Below are positions 1 to 8,072 of a stretch of DNA of 9,805 bases, in pieces. Position 1 is the stretch's first letter. Each line of letters begins with the position of its first letter. The notes under the pieces were generated by a model, which searched no databases, had not been told where the DNA came from, and saw only the letters and a program-made list of their open reading frames with translations. Source of the stretch: Nitrospinota bacterium (lineage in GTDB: Bacteria; UBA8248); the NCBI GenBank assembly GCA_003506735.1, contig DNYS01000259.1, forward strand, positions 14,642 through 24,446, written 5' to 3'. Both the position numbers and the translations under genes were made by a program.

Positions 1-1511
1 CCAGGATTGCCGAAATTGAGGCAATTCGTCATGGCCAATGGGGTGGCGCCGGTGCAGCTGAGGTTCCGCGCAGCCTCGGCGACAGAGAGCATCCCGCCCG
101 CGAAGGGGTCTAGCATGCAATAGCGCGCGTTGCCGTCCGTCGTCATGGCCAAGGCTTTCTTCGTTCCCTTGATTCGAAGCAGCGCTGCATCCCCGCCCGG
201 CGGACCCAGCGTGTTGGTGCGGACCATGTAGTCGTAGCGGCGCCAAATCGGCATTTTTTGGCCCTGGTTCGGATGCGCTAGGAGGGCCAAGAGGGAAGGG
301 CCCAGATCGCTTTTCGGGTCAATGGTCTCGAGCGGATCAGTGACCGGAAGCTCCCGCTTGGAAATCATCGGACGGTCATAGAGCGGGGCTTGGTCCGTCA
401 AAAGATCTACTGGGAGATCGGCGAATGATCGGCCTTCGGCCTCGACGCGAATACGCCCGTCGCCGGTGACTTCTCCCACGACTGCTATCGGCAGATCCCA
501 GCGTTCGAATATCTCGCGCACCTCGGCTTCGTGTCCGCTCTCTGCGACGAGAAGCATCCTCTCCTGGCTCTCCGAAAGCATGAATTCGTAAGGCGTCATG
601 CCTTCCTCGCGGGCGGGAACATCATCCAGTCTAAGGATGAGGCCCGTTCCGGCTCGTCCGGCCATCTCGACCGAGGAGCTGGTCAGGCCCGCCGCGCCCA
701 TGTCCTGAATTCCCACCAGGGCGCCCCGTTCCATGAGTTCAAGACATGCCTCAAGGAGAAGTTTTTCGCGGAACGGATCGCCCACTTGGACTGTTGGCCG
801 TTTCTCGGAGGCGTTCTCATCGAAGCCAGCGGATGCCATGGATGCGCCATGGATGCCGTCCCGTCCTGTGCTGGCTCCCACATAAATAACCGAATTCCCA
901 ATTCCGGCGGCGCTCCCGAGGAAAATCTTGTCCGCCATCATGATTCCAGCGCACATGACATTGACGAGGATATTCCCGTTGTAGCAGGGGTGAAAATAGG
1001 TCTCGCCTCCCACGGTCGGAACGCCGATGCAGTTCCCGTACCCGGAGATTCCAGAGACGACACCGTTTACGAAATACGGTGTGCGATCATGGCTCGGAGC
1101 CCCGAATCGGAGGCTGTCGAGAAGGGCGATTGGCCTAGCGCCCATCGTAAAAATGTCGCGAAGGATCCCCCCGACACCTGTTGCGGCGCCTTGGTAGGGC
1201 TCGATGTAGGAGGGGTGGTTGTGACTTTCCATTTTGAAGGCCACGGCCACTCCTTCGCCGATTTCCACCACTCCAGCGTTTTCGCCGGGACCCTGGAGAA
1301 CGCCCCGGCCCTCGGTGGGAAATTTCTTCAGGTGAACACGGCTGCTCTTATAGGAGCAGTGCTCATTCCACATGGCCGAAAAAATTCCGAGTTCGGTCAT
1401 GGTGGGTTCCCGGCATAGGGATTTGAGAATGCGCTTCCATTCCTCTGCTGTGAGGCCATGTTCGAGGGCCATTGCGAGATTGGCAGTGGTTTCCAAGGTG
1501 GCCGGGTTCAT
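1..1511 (-). CDS. purL: Phosphoribosylformylglycinamidine synthase, large subunit PurL (3' end beyond window)
   Basis: This is the synthetase subunit of FGAM synthase, which converts FGAR, ATP and ammonia (delivered by PurQ) to FGAM in the cytoplasmic purine pathway. My reverse-strand translation gives 503 codons without a stop. It contains [11 protein letters not shown] (residues 47-57, with the family's conserved His at 51), ESHNHPS (95-101), a Gly-rich segment after it, [30 protein letters not shown] and CLNFGNP at the edge (497-503). These are hallmarks of the short PurL (about 740 residues in B. subtilis) that needs PurS and PurQ; the large 1300-residue form is excluded by the separate purQ and purS upstream. 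About 240 C-terminal residues lie outside the window. The ATG start shares ATGA with the purQ stop, implying translational coupling. No frameshift is seen. Confidence 0.97.
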   Translation of the reverse strand, partial: MNPATLETTANLAMALEHGLTAEEWKRILKSLCREPTMTELGIFSAMWNEHCSYKSSRVHLKKFPTEGRGVLQGPGENAGVVEIGEGVAVAFKMESHNHPSYIEPYQGAATGVGGILRDIFTMGARPIALLDSLRFGAPSHDRTPYFVNGVVSGISGYGNCIGVPTVGGETYFHPCYNGNILVNVMCAGIMMADKIFLGSAAGIGNSVIYVGASTGRDGIHGASMASAGFDENASEKRPTVQVGDPFREKLLLEACLELMERGALVGIQDMGAAGLTSSSVEMAGRAGTGLILRLDDVPAREEGMTPYEFMLSESQERMLLVAESGHEAEVREIFERWDLPIAVVGEVTGDGRIRVEAEGRSFADLPVDLLTDQAPLYDRPMISKRELPVTDPLETIDPKSDLGPSLLALLAHPNQGQKMPIWRRYDYMVRTNTLGPPGGDAALLRIKGTKKALAMTTDGNARYCMLDPFAGGMLSVAEAARNLSCTGATPLAMTNCLNFGNP

Positions 1512-2200
1512 GATGTTGCCGCAGTGAGGGCGGAGGTGAACAATTTGAGGCCATCTTCACTTCCCATGTCCATCTCGCAGGATCGCTCGGGATGGGGCAT
1601 GATGCCGACCACGTTGCCCTCCAAGTTGCACACACCGGCGATGTGCTCCAGCGAGCCGTTGAGATTGGTCCGAGAAGAAAGTTCGCCATCTGCGGTGCAG
1701 TATTTGAAAACGATCTGGTCATTGTCTTCGAGCCGGGAAAGGGTGTCCTGATCGCAGTAGTAATTTCCCTCTCCATGGGCAATCGGCATTCGGAGCGTTT
1801 CTCCGAGGGCAATATCCTTTGAAAAGGGGGTTCGCGCTGTCTCGCAGCGTACATAAACGTCATCGCAGATGAAGTGGAGGCGTGCGTTCCGGCGTAGGGC
1901 ACCGGGGAGCAGGCCCGATTCTGTCAGGATTTGAAAACCGTTGCATATCCCGATGACGGGCCGCCCCGCCGCCGCTTGGCTGGCGACTGCTTTCATAATA
2001 GGGGAAAATCGAGAAATGGCGCCAGCGCGAAGATAGTCCCCATAGCTGAATCCTCCGGGTATGATCACGGCCTCCGCTCCCCCAAGATCTTTTTCCTTGT
2101 GCCAGACGAACGTGGCGGTCTGGCCGAGGACGGTAGTTACCGCATGATGACAGTCGTGATCGCAGTTCGACCCAGGGAAAACGATTACCGCAAAATTCAT
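1508..2200 (-). CDS. purQ: Phosphoribosylformylglycinamidine synthase subunit PurQ (class I glutaminase)
   Basis: This is the glutamine amidotransferase subunit of FGAM synthase; it hydrolyses glutamine and passes ammonia to PurL. The protein is 230 residues, close to the 227 of B. subtilis PurQ. It begins [16 protein letters not shown], has the oxyanion-strand segment [14 protein letters not shown] (48-61), the nucleophile Cys86 in GICNGFQ, and the His203/Glu205 pair in MPHPERS, which together form the class I triad. The frame is open further upstream (to 2296), but that extension is the purS shadow and has no family similarity. The chosen ATG has ATGA overlap with purS and matches the conserved N-terminus. 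Its stop overlaps the purL start in the same way, so purS-purQ-purL form one coupled unit. Confidence 0.97.
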   Translation of the reverse strand: MNFAVIVFPGSNCDHDCHHAVTTVLGQTATFVWHKEKDLGGAEAVIIPGGFSYGDYLRAGAISRFSPIMKAVASQAAAGRPVIGICNGFQILTESGLLPGALRRNARLHFICDDVYVRCETARTPFSKDIALGETLRMPIAHGEGNYYCDQDTLSRLEDNDQIVFKYCTADGELSSRTNLNGSLEHIAGVCNLEGNVVGIMPHPERSCEMDMGSEDGLKLFTSALTAATS

Positions 2201-2481
2201 TGCGCGTCCGATGCGGGCGGGGTTGGGTGGGTGTTGTTTCCAGGAAGCTCCACTCGGTAGTCCTCGATTACCGGATTGGCCAGGAGTTCCCGGCACATCT
2301 CTTCCACCCGGGCCTTTAACTCCTCGGGCGAGGATTCATCGAGTTCAACCTCAATATATTTTCCGACACGAACGTCTCTCACGCCCCTAAAACCGAGAGA
2401 AGACAGTGCCCCTTTTACAGACAAGCCCTGGGGATCGAGTATGCCTTGCTTATAGGTGATATAAACGAGTACTTTCGCCAC
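2197..2481 (-). CDS. purS: Phosphoribosylformylglycinamidine synthase subunit PurS
   Basis: This small structural subunit bridges PurQ and PurL in the FGAM synthase complex and is needed for ammonia channelling. It is 94 residues; B. subtilis PurS is about 84. The N-terminus AKVLVYITYKQGILDPQG, then VKGALSSLGF and VGKYIEVELD, follow the family's beta-alpha-beta pattern. The C-terminal tail after about residue 80 (Pro/Thr/Asn-rich) is a small extra. Translation starts at GTG, preceded by GGAG at 2488-2491 (6-nt spacing). The stop shares ATGA with purQ. It lies 110 bp downstream of purC, the largest gap inside the purine block, and that gap holds an inverted repeat. Confidence 0.95.
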   Translation of the reverse strand: MAKVLVYITYKQGILDPQGLSVKGALSSLGFRGVRDVRVGKYIEVELDESSPEELKARVEEMCRELLANPVIEDYRVELPGNNTHPTPPASDAQ

Positions 2482-2500
2482 CCTTCGCTCCGGATGGTTC

Positions 2501-2532
2501 GTCTGGCCGCCCGCGCATCAGGGGGGCCAGAC
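2501..2532 (-). promoter_or_regulatory. Inverted repeat (hairpin) in the purS leader
   Basis: An exact 8-bp inverted repeat (GTCTGGCC at 2501-2508 against GGCCAGAC at 2525-2532) can be extended by three G-C pairs after a one-base bulge. It lies about 20 nt upstream of the purS GTG and just before its ribosome binding site. On the transcribed strand no U-run follows, so it is not a standard intrinsic terminator. It could act as an mRNA processing or stability element between purC and purS, or have no function. Confidence 0.35.
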
Positions 2533-2547
2533 TGGCGGTTAATATTA

Positions 2548-2571
2548 AGATATTCCTCAAGAAATTCCTCA
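2548..2571 (-). repeat. Two tandem 12-bp repeats after purC
   Basis: Two adjacent 12-mers on the plus strand, AGATATTCCTCA and AGAAATTCCTCA, differ at one base. On the transcribed strand and in the purC frame they read as the near-repeat EEFLEEYL. They lie between the purC stop and the purS hairpin. Only two copies are present, so the duplication may be chance. Confidence 0.5.
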
Positions 2572-2591
2572 ACCGTTTGTTCCGGTTGTAT

Positions 2592-3305
2592 TCAGGAGGT
2601 CACCAAGCGCTCGACTTCAGCATAGGTTGCCTTGATGTTCCCAAGGTCGCGGCGGAATCGGTCCTTGTCCATTTTTCTCCCAGTGCCCTTTTCCCAGAGC
2701 CGGCAACCGTCGGGAGTGATTTCATCGGCGAGGAGCAATTTCCCGCCATCGGCGGCGCTACGGCCGAATTCGAGTTTGAAATCGATAAGGTCGATATTCC
2801 GAGAGTCAAAAAATTCTATCAAAATTCGATTGATCTTTAATGTGTATTCGCGCATCTGGAACAACTCCTCGCGCGTGGCTAGATCAAAGGCAATCACGGT
2901 GTCTTCGTTGATAAGGGGGTCATCCAGAGCATCGTCTTTGAGGTGCAGGTCGATGATGGGTAGAGAAAGTATCTTGCCCTCTTCTAGTCCCATTCGCTTT
3001 GCCAGACTTCCTGCGACGACGTTCCGAAGAACCACCTCGACCATGATAATATCCACTCGTTTTACGAGCATCTCGCGCGCGGAAAGATTTTTCACGAAGT
3101 GCGTCGGAATTCCATTTGCCTCGACTTCCTGAAAAAGGCGGGTGGAAATCTTGTTGTTGAAAATTCCCTTCGATTCGATATGACCCAGCTTCTTGGCGTT
3201 GAACGCACTTGCATCGTCCTTGAAATACTGGATAAGAAGGCCTGGGTCATCGGTTTCGTAGAGAATTTTGGCCTTGCCTTCATAGAGTTGATTCCGTTGT
3301 TCCAT
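2592..3305 (-). CDS. purC: Phosphoribosylaminoimidazole-succinocarboxamide (SAICAR) synthase PurC
   Basis: PurC joins CAIR and aspartate with ATP to give SAICAR, the step before PurB. The protein is 237 residues, matching the short bacterial form (about 240). It begins MEQRNQLYEGKAKILYET, the typical nucleotide-binding N-terminus. It also carries FNNKIS, RNVVAGSLAKRMGLEEG, the FKLEFGR segment and LADEITPDGCRLWEKG, the family's C-terminal signature. The frame is open to 3443, but upstream residues overlap purB and are not family-like. ATG at 3305 is chosen because it has GGAG at 3314-3317 and fits the conserved start; an ATG at 3329 has no good ribosome site. It is separated from purB by 79 bp. 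The stop TGA is followed in frame by coding-like sequence (see findings). Confidence 0.96.
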   Translation of the reverse strand: MEQRNQLYEGKAKILYETDDPGLLIQYFKDDASAFNAKKLGHIESKGIFNNKISTRLFQEVEANGIPTHFVKNLSAREMLVKRVDIIMVEVVLRNVVAGSLAKRMGLEEGKILSLPIIDLHLKDDALDDPLINEDTVIAFDLATREELFQMREYTLKINRILIEFFDSRNIDLIDFKLEFGRSAADGGKLLLADEITPDGCRLWEKGTGRKMDKDRFRRDLGNIKATYAEVERLVTS

Positions 3306-3313
3306 TTTTATCG

Positions 3314-3317
3314 CTCC
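3314..3317 (-). promoter_or_regulatory. Ribosome binding site deciding the purC start
   Basis: GGAG on the minus strand, 8 nt before the ATG at 3305, supports that start over the upstream in-frame ATG at 3329, which lacks a comparable site. Confidence 0.6.
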
Positions 3318-3318
3318 A

Positions 3319-3337
3319 TTTTCCGCCATACGGAAAA
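3319..3337 (-). other. Short inverted repeat in the purB-purC gap
   Basis: TTTTCCG (3319-3325) and CGGAAAA (3331-3337) form a 7-bp perfect stem with a 5-nt loop, immediately upstream of the purC ribosome binding site. It has few G-C pairs and no following U-run, so it is unlikely to terminate transcription. An effect on purC translation is possible but unproven. Confidence 0.3.
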
Positions 3338-3384
3338 ACCGGCAGGGACTGATGATCCTATCACAGGACGCTCCGGGAAGATCA

Positions 3385-4686
3385 TTAGGTTTTGGGTCCA
3401 AAAACGCGCTCAAAAATTGCGTCAATGTTCTTGAAATGTTCATTTATATCAAAGCATTGGGCAAGTTCTTCTTTTCCGATGAAGCCGCCAATATTCGGGT
3501 TGGCCACCAGTTTTTCTCGAAAGTCGCTTTTTTCCGCAGTTGCCTCCATAGCCGGACCCTGAACCCGGGCGTAGGCTTCTTCGCGCATGAGACCCTTGCG
3601 CACGAGTGCTAACATGACGTGCTCGCTACATAGAAGATTGCCTGAGCGTTCCAAGTTTTCGATCATGCGCTCTGGATAAATCACCCATTTATCAATCAGT
3701 GAATTCAGCTTGTCGAGCATGTAGTCGATGAGAATCGTGCTGTCGGGCAGAATGACACGCTCGACGGATGAATGACTAATGTCTCGCTCGTGCCAGAGCG
3801 GGACATTTTGTAGGGCCGCAATGGCGTTGGACTGGACAAGCCGGCTCAGCCCGCTCAACTGCTCGGAAATTATAGGATTCCGCTTATGGGGCATGGCCGA
3901 GCTGCCCTTCTGTCCTGGACTGAAATATTCCTCGGCCTCACCAACCTCGGTGCGCTGAAGGTGGCGAACCTCGGTCGCAACGCGTGCGATGCTCGCCGCA
4001 ATGAGGGCCAGGGCCGTCATGAATTCGGCATGGCGATCCCGTTGAATGACTTGGGAGCTGACTAAGTCCACCTGGAGCCCTAGGCGGCGGCAGATGGCTT
4101 CTTCTACATCCGGCGCAATATGGGGGCAGGCGCCGACGGCACCCGATATTTGACCGACGCGGACCACTTCGCGCGCTTTTCTCATGCGTTCTTCGGCGCG
4201 TCCGAATTCGGTGTACCATCCGGCGATCTTGAGCCCCAGAGTGGTGGGTTCGGCGTGCATCCCGTGAGTGCGACCGGCAATGAACGTACGCCGGTGTTCC
4301 AGCGCCCGTCGGCGGAGGGTGTCCTGGAGGACAGAGAGGCGATTGATGATGAGGTTGGCTGCTGAAACGAGTTGAAGTGCCAGCCCGGTGTCGAGGACAT
4401 CGCTGCTCGTCAGCCCCAGGTGAATAAAACGGGAGAAAGGGCCTACGTTTTCAGCGACATTGGTAAGAAACGCGATGACATCGTGTTTCGTCACCTGCTC
4501 AATCTCGCGGATGCGTTTGGGGTCGAATGCGGACTTTGATTTGATCGCATCAAGCGCATCGGCTGGAATTTCACCGCGTGTGGCGAGCTCTTCACAGACA
4601 GCGATCTCGACATCGAGCATGCGCTGGAGCTTTTCGCGCTCTTCCCAAATACGACCCATTACCGGCAGCGTATAGCGTGGGATCAC
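3385..4686 (-). CDS. purB: Adenylosuccinate lyase PurB
   Basis: PurB removes fumarate from SAICAR to give AICAR and from adenylosuccinate to give AMP; the family acts as a cytoplasmic homotetramer. The 433-residue protein matches the B. subtilis length (431). It begins MIPRYTLPVMGRIWEE and has TSSDVLDTG (93-101). The conserved histidines fall at 68, 89 and 141, as in the characterised B. subtilis enzyme. The flexible-loop signature GSSAMPHKRNP lies at 261-271 and carries the catalytic serine. The start is GTG, preceded by GGAGGAG, and it shares GTGA with the stop of the upstream metallo-hydrolase gene. The conserved N-terminus begins exactly at this GTG, so the start is well supported. Confidence 0.97.
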   Translation of the reverse strand: MIPRYTLPVMGRIWEEREKLQRMLDVEIAVCEELATRGEIPADALDAIKSKSAFDPKRIREIEQVTKHDVIAFLTNVAENVGPFSRFIHLGLTSSDVLDTGLALQLVSAANLIINRLSVLQDTLRRRALEHRRTFIAGRTHGMHAEPTTLGLKIAGWYTEFGRAEERMRKAREVVRVGQISGAVGACPHIAPDVEEAICRRLGLQVDLVSSQVIQRDRHAEFMTALALIAASIARVATEVRHLQRTEVGEAEEYFSPGQKGSSAMPHKRNPIISEQLSGLSRLVQSNAIAALQNVPLWHERDISHSSVERVILPDSTILIDYMLDKLNSLIDKWVIYPERMIENLERSGNLLCSEHVMLALVRKGLMREEAYARVQGPAMEATAEKSDFREKLVANPNIGGFIGKEELAQCFDINEHFKNIDAIFERVFGPKT

Positions 4687-5519
4687 ACCTTCTCCTCCCC
4701 ATATCTCACCACTGGAAGATTTCTTCCTGAGGGGCCGTAAAGGGGCGTTGGTTCTGTTTGAGAGGCCACAAAAAGAGAGGCCAAAGAAGGTCGGGTCAAA
4801 AGGCCTGATTTTCCATTCAAGGCACCTTGGGCTTTTTGGACGATAATTTTCTGTTCGTTGTTCTCTCTACTTACGTGGGCGCATATCACCCACTCCAGGT
4901 CATCGGAGGCGATTTCTTCTAATAGGCTAGCTGCGTCTTCATTACTCAGATGACCGAGTTTCCCCCGGATGCGCTCCTTGATCGGCCATGGGTAGGGTCC
5001 ATCGAGCAGCATTGACAGATCATGGTTAAATTCGAGGATAAGGCCCTGGAGGCCCATCAGCCTTGAACGGACAAGTTGGGTTACGAAGCCCATGTCGGTC
5101 GCCAGCCCAACCCGATATCCCTGCCGCGATTTTATGGTGAGGCCGAATGGGTCAGCCGCGTCGTGGGGGATACTGAACGGATCCAGCCACACGTCTCCAA
5201 TTTCGAATGGAACGCCAATCTCGACCGGTTCCCAGTGAGGAAGGGCGCCCAGCGCGCTTTTGCCCGCCTCCAAAGTTGGCAGGTTGGTCCATACCGGGAG
5301 GCCGAACCGCCTAGCGAGCGGACCCACGCCGCGGATATGGTCGGAGTGCTCGTGAGTCAGCACTATGCCCAGCAACTCCGAAGGGGAGACCCCCAGCAAG
5401 CCCATCCGGGTAGTGATTTCCTTGCCGCTTAGCCCGGCGTCGATCAAAAGCGAGGACCCTCCCGAACAGACAAGGAGCGAGTTCCCACCGCTCCCGCTGC
5501 CGAGCAGTCCAATTTTCAC
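4683..5519 (-). CDS. YycJ/WalJ-family metallo-beta-lactamase-fold hydrolase
   Basis: This is a 278-residue single-domain metallo-beta-lactamase-fold protein. The N-terminus MKIGLLGSGSGGNSLLV and the metal motif THEHSDH (residues 55-61: His56, His58, Asp60, His61) are clear. Further likely ligands are His118 in IPHDA, Asp141 in LATD, and the family-typical LEFNHD (161-166), GHLSN (188-192) and AHVSRENN (213-220). This pattern fits the YycJ/WalJ group, linked in Firmicutes to DNA repair or cell-wall regulation; the substrate here is unknown. No signal peptide is seen, so it should be cytoplasmic. The GTG start has only a weak, distant AGGG upstream but matches the family N-terminus. It overlaps purB by GTGA, so the two are probably co-translated, although no role in purine synthesis is implied. 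Confidence 0.9.
   Translation of the reverse strand: MKIGLLGSGSGGNSLLVCSGGSSLLIDAGLSGKEITTRMGLLGVSPSELLGIVLTHEHSDHIRGVGPLARRFGLPVWTNLPTLEAGKSALGALPHWEPVEIGVPFEIGDVWLDPFSIPHDAADPFGLTIKSRQGYRVGLATDMGFVTQLVRSRLMGLQGLILEFNHDLSMLLDGPYPWPIKERIRGKLGHLSNEDAASLLEEIASDDLEWVICAHVSRENNEQKIIVQKAQGALNGKSGLLTRPSLASLFVASQTEPTPLYGPSGRNLPVVRYGEEKV
4692..4698 (-). promoter_or_regulatory. Strong ribosome binding site for purB
   Basis: GGAGGAG lies 5 nt before the purB GTG and inside the last codons of the upstream gene. It explains how a GTG start overlapping a stop can be used efficiently. Confidence 0.6.
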
Positions 5520-5533
5520 TGTTATAAATTCCC

Positions 5534-5599
5534 TTAGAGGGGCGGGTCGAAAAACTCTTCAAAAAGCATTCCTTGCCGGCCTGAGCGGCGGATGTTCAC
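5534..5599 (-). other. Possible 21-codon ORF between hldD and the metallo-hydrolase gene
   Basis: A GTG sharing one base with the hldD stop (TAGTG) opens a frame of 21 codons ending in TAA at 5534, which fills most of the 79-bp gap. The second half reads MLFEEFFDPPL. An inner ATG has AAGGA directly against it, too close for a normal ribosome site. No U-run or strong hairpin suggests attenuation. A chance ORF is at least as likely as a small peptide. Confidence 0.15.
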
Positions 5600-6609
5600 T
5601 ACCCATTGGCGGGCAGTTCTTTTTTGAGGCGATCCCAATACCGCCTCGCCCCCTCTTCGATAGAGGTGAACGAGGAGATGTGGCCGCCCCGTTTTAGTTT
5701 CCCCATTCTCGCTTCGGTGAAGTACTGATATCTTGGGCGGATTTGCGCGGGTGTATCAATAAATCGAATCTTGACTTCCCTTTCCAGCGCGGCAAAGGCC
5801 GCGTTTGCCAAGTCCAGGAAGGTGCGCGCCCGACCGGTTCCTAGGTTGTATATGCCATCTGGGAGGCCACTTTGCCAAACGTGGGCGAGAACATCCACGA
5901 CATCCTCGACAAATATGAAGTCTCGGCTCTGATGGCCATCGGCGATTCCCTCTTTATGGGATCGGAACAGGTGGACTTCGCCTTGTTCGAGAATTTGCAC
6001 AAAGGCTTGATAAAGAACGCTGGCCATCCTTTTTTTGTGGGCTTCGCCAAAGCCGTATACATTGAAAAAGCGAAAACCAGCCCAGGTGGGCGGCCGGGCT
6101 TTTTGCCCTTCGCCCAGGGCCCAAACGTCGAATCGATGTTTCGATTCCCCATAGGGATTAAGGGGGGAAAACATATTAGGCAATATCTCATCGTCATAGC
6201 CCATAGAACCGTCACCGTACACCGCCGCACTGCTCGCGTAAAGGAGAGGCAACCCCAATTTCGCGGCAGAATTCCAAACTCGACGCGTATAGGCCGTGTT
6301 TACTTTGTCAAGGTAGATCTCGTCATACTGGGTCGTGTCCGTACAAGCGCCCATATGAATGATGCCGGCAATTTTGCTGCCTGATCTGCTATCGAGCCAA
6401 TCCGGAAAATCGTCCCTTCCGATTGTCTTCTCGGGAGCCTTGTCTTGATAGATTGAGGTAATTTCAGGGCGCGATTCGAAATTGGATATTTCGTCAACCG
6501 CGATCACGCGGATGCCATCACCGAGCAGGCGCGAGGCCAGCCGGGCCCCGATAAAGCCCGCGGCGCCAGTCACGATGACAGGCAAATTTGAATTTTTTTT
6601 CGGTTTCAT
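5599..6609 (-). CDS. hldD: ADP-L-glycero-D-manno-heptose 6-epimerase HldD
   Basis: HldD epimerises ADP-D-glycero- to ADP-L-glycero-D-manno-heptose, the last step before transfer to the LPS core. It is a 336-residue extended SDR protein with the NAD(P)-binding TGAAGFIG (14-21), YASSAAVYGDG (124-134) and YGESK (153-157; Tyr153 catalytic). FRFFNVYG (179-186) is followed by HKKRMAS (191-197), whose Lys192 aligns with the catalytic Lys178 of E. coli. RDFIFVEDVV and NLGTGRA complete the HldD pattern and separate it from GalE and dTDP-sugar enzymes. It is slightly longer than E. coli HldD (310), partly through a short Lys-rich N-terminal tail. ATG at 6609 shares ATGA with the hldE stop; a TTG at 6624 in the same frame is less likely. 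Confidence 0.95.
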   Translation of the reverse strand: MKPKKNSNLPVIVTGAAGFIGARLASRLLGDGIRVIAVDEISNFESRPEITSIYQDKAPEKTIGRDDFPDWLDSRSGSKIAGIIHMGACTDTTQYDEIYLDKVNTAYTRRVWNSAAKLGLPLLYASSAAVYGDGSMGYDDEILPNMFSPLNPYGESKHRFDVWALGEGQKARPPTWAGFRFFNVYGFGEAHKKRMASVLYQAFVQILEQGEVHLFRSHKEGIADGHQSRDFIFVEDVVDVLAHVWQSGLPDGIYNLGTGRARTFLDLANAAFAALEREVKIRFIDTPAQIRPRYQYFTEARMGKLKRGGHISSFTSIEEGARRYWDRLKKELPANG

Positions 6610-8072
6610 TTCTGGTCCGTACAACCGCTATAGCGTTCAATAATCGATTTAACGATTTGGGTAGTCGAAACGCCGCCCACAAAGGGGAGCACTTCCACGC
6701 GGCCTCCGTAGGACTCTACGAATGCGCGGCCAGCAACCTGATCGCGGGAATAATCACCTCCCTTCACCAGTATGTCAGGCCGAAGGGCCTGGATCAGGTC
6801 ATCAGGAGTGTCTTCCGGGAAATAGACCACATAGTCCACACACGTGAGCGCTGCCAGGAGTTCTGCCCTTTGCCGCTCTTCAATCAGAGGCCGTCCCTCC
6901 CCCTTTACCCGCCCCACCGAGGCGTCGTCGTTGAGACCAACGACTAGCAGGTCCCCCAGGTTTCTCGCCTGTTGGAGGTACTGGATATGTCCAACATGGA
7001 GGAGGTCGAAGCAACCGTTCGTAAAAACCACCTGTCTACCCTTGGCCCGCTCGGCTTGGAGGCAATTGGAGACATCCGATCGGCTGAGAACCTTCCGCTC
7101 GCCTCCTCCCGAAAGAGCGGCCTCCATCTCCTGGAGACTTACCGTGGCGGTGCCCATTTTACCGACCACGATTCCTGCCCCTATATTGGCCACGTGTGCA
7201 GCTTCAGCCGGGAGGATGCCCTGAATCAGTGAGAGCCCGAAAAGAGCGGTCACGGTATCCCCTGCGCCTGTAACGTCATAGACCTCCAGTGTATTGGCGG
7301 GTTCGTTCGCGAGCCGCCCACCTTTTTCGAACAGCGTCATTCCCCTTGGTCCGCGTGTGATAAGAATCAAATCGCACGCCAGGGACGCAAAAAGCGCGCA
7401 TGCCGCCCGGTCAATCTCCTCTTCACTATTGAGCGGCATCCCCGTGGCCAGGGAAACTTCGGCGAGATTGGGGGTGATGGCTGTCACCCCATTATATTTT
7501 GAATAGGTGCTTCCTTTGGGATCGGCCACGATCAAAAGGCCTCGCTTCTCCGCAACCGTAACCAAGGTTTCCATGAAAGTGGGCGAAAGCGCACCCTTGA
7601 GGTAATCCGAGCAAATGATACCGTCCACACCCTCAAGAGCATCTGGGAGGGCGTCAAGAAGCGAACTTTGATATTCAATTGAAATGGCTGTATCTTCTTC
7701 CCGGTCTACTCGAAGGATTTGCTGGCTTCTCCCGATAAATCGGGTTTTCGTAACTGTCGCCCTGCCTCCGGTCCGCTGGATGAAGCGGACCTCCAAGCCC
7801 GCTTCAAGTGCCAGGTTTTCGAGGCACTCGCCCTCGGCGTCGTCTCCAATCAGGCCCAGCACACGAACGCTGCATCCCAAGGAAGCCAAATTATTCGCGA
7901 GGTTGGCGGCACCGCCGAGGGTTTCCTGCTCTTTCTTCCACTTGAGGACCTGGACGGGCGCCTCGGGCGAGATTCGCTCCACATCCCCCCAAATGTAGCG
8001 ATCAAGAATTAAATCGCCCGCAACAAGGATAGTCGGTTTTTTGTTTGTGAGGAGAGAGAGGGAGTTAGTCAC
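6606..8072 (-). CDS. hldE: Bifunctional heptose 7-phosphate kinase / heptose 1-phosphate adenylyltransferase HldE
   Basis: HldE phosphorylates D-glycero-D-manno-heptose 7-phosphate at C1. After GmhB dephosphorylation it transfers AMP to give ADP-heptose. The 488-residue protein (E. coli: 477) keeps both domains. The PfkB/ribokinase domain (about 13-322) has AGDLILDRY, GGAANLANN (53-61) and DVTGAGDT (266-273, catalytic Asp272). The nucleotidyltransferase domain (about 346-480) has TNGCFDLLHVGHI (351-363, HxGH), VKGGDY (436-441) and GGVSTT (466-471). GTG at 8072 shares GTGA with the gmhA stop and is preferred over an in-frame TTG at 8090. No frameshift or linker break is seen, so the fusion is intact. 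Confidence 0.96.
   Translation of the reverse strand: MTNSLSLLTNKKPTILVAGDLILDRYIWGDVERISPEAPVQVLKWKKEQETLGGAANLANNLASLGCSVRVLGLIGDDAEGECLENLALEAGLEVRFIQRTGGRATVTKTRFIGRSQQILRVDREEDTAISIEYQSSLLDALPDALEGVDGIICSDYLKGALSPTFMETLVTVAEKRGLLIVADPKGSTYSKYNGVTAITPNLAEVSLATGMPLNSEEEIDRAACALFASLACDLILITRGPRGMTLFEKGGRLANEPANTLEVYDVTGAGDTVTALFGLSLIQGILPAEAAHVANIGAGIVVGKMGTATVSLQEMEAALSGGGERKVLSRSDVSNCLQAERAKGRQVVFTNGCFDLLHVGHIQYLQQARNLGDLLVVGLNDDASVGRVKGEGRPLIEERQRAELLAALTCVDYVVYFPEDTPDDLIQALRPDILVKGGDYSRDQVAGRAFVESYGGRVEVLPFVGGVSTTQIVKSIIERYSGCTDQK

Noticed and set aside
531..1418. A 295-codon plus-strand ORF
   Set aside because: It is fully antisense to purL, whose reverse-strand translation is rich in conserved motifs. 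The plus-strand product has no recognisable domain, and long antisense frames are common opposite GC-rich genes.
1363..1902. A 179-codon minus-strand ORF overlapping purQ and purL
   Set aside because: It is out of frame with both well-supported genes and has low-complexity, non-family sequence.
5520..5598. A purine riboswitch or PurR-type operator ahead of the purine block
   Set aside because: No recognisable purine aptamer core or paired operator sequence is visible in this gap or in the purB-purC and purC-purS gaps.
5872..6384. A 170-codon plus-strand ORF
   Set aside because: It is antisense to hldD, which has a complete set of conserved motifs; no domain is visible in the product.
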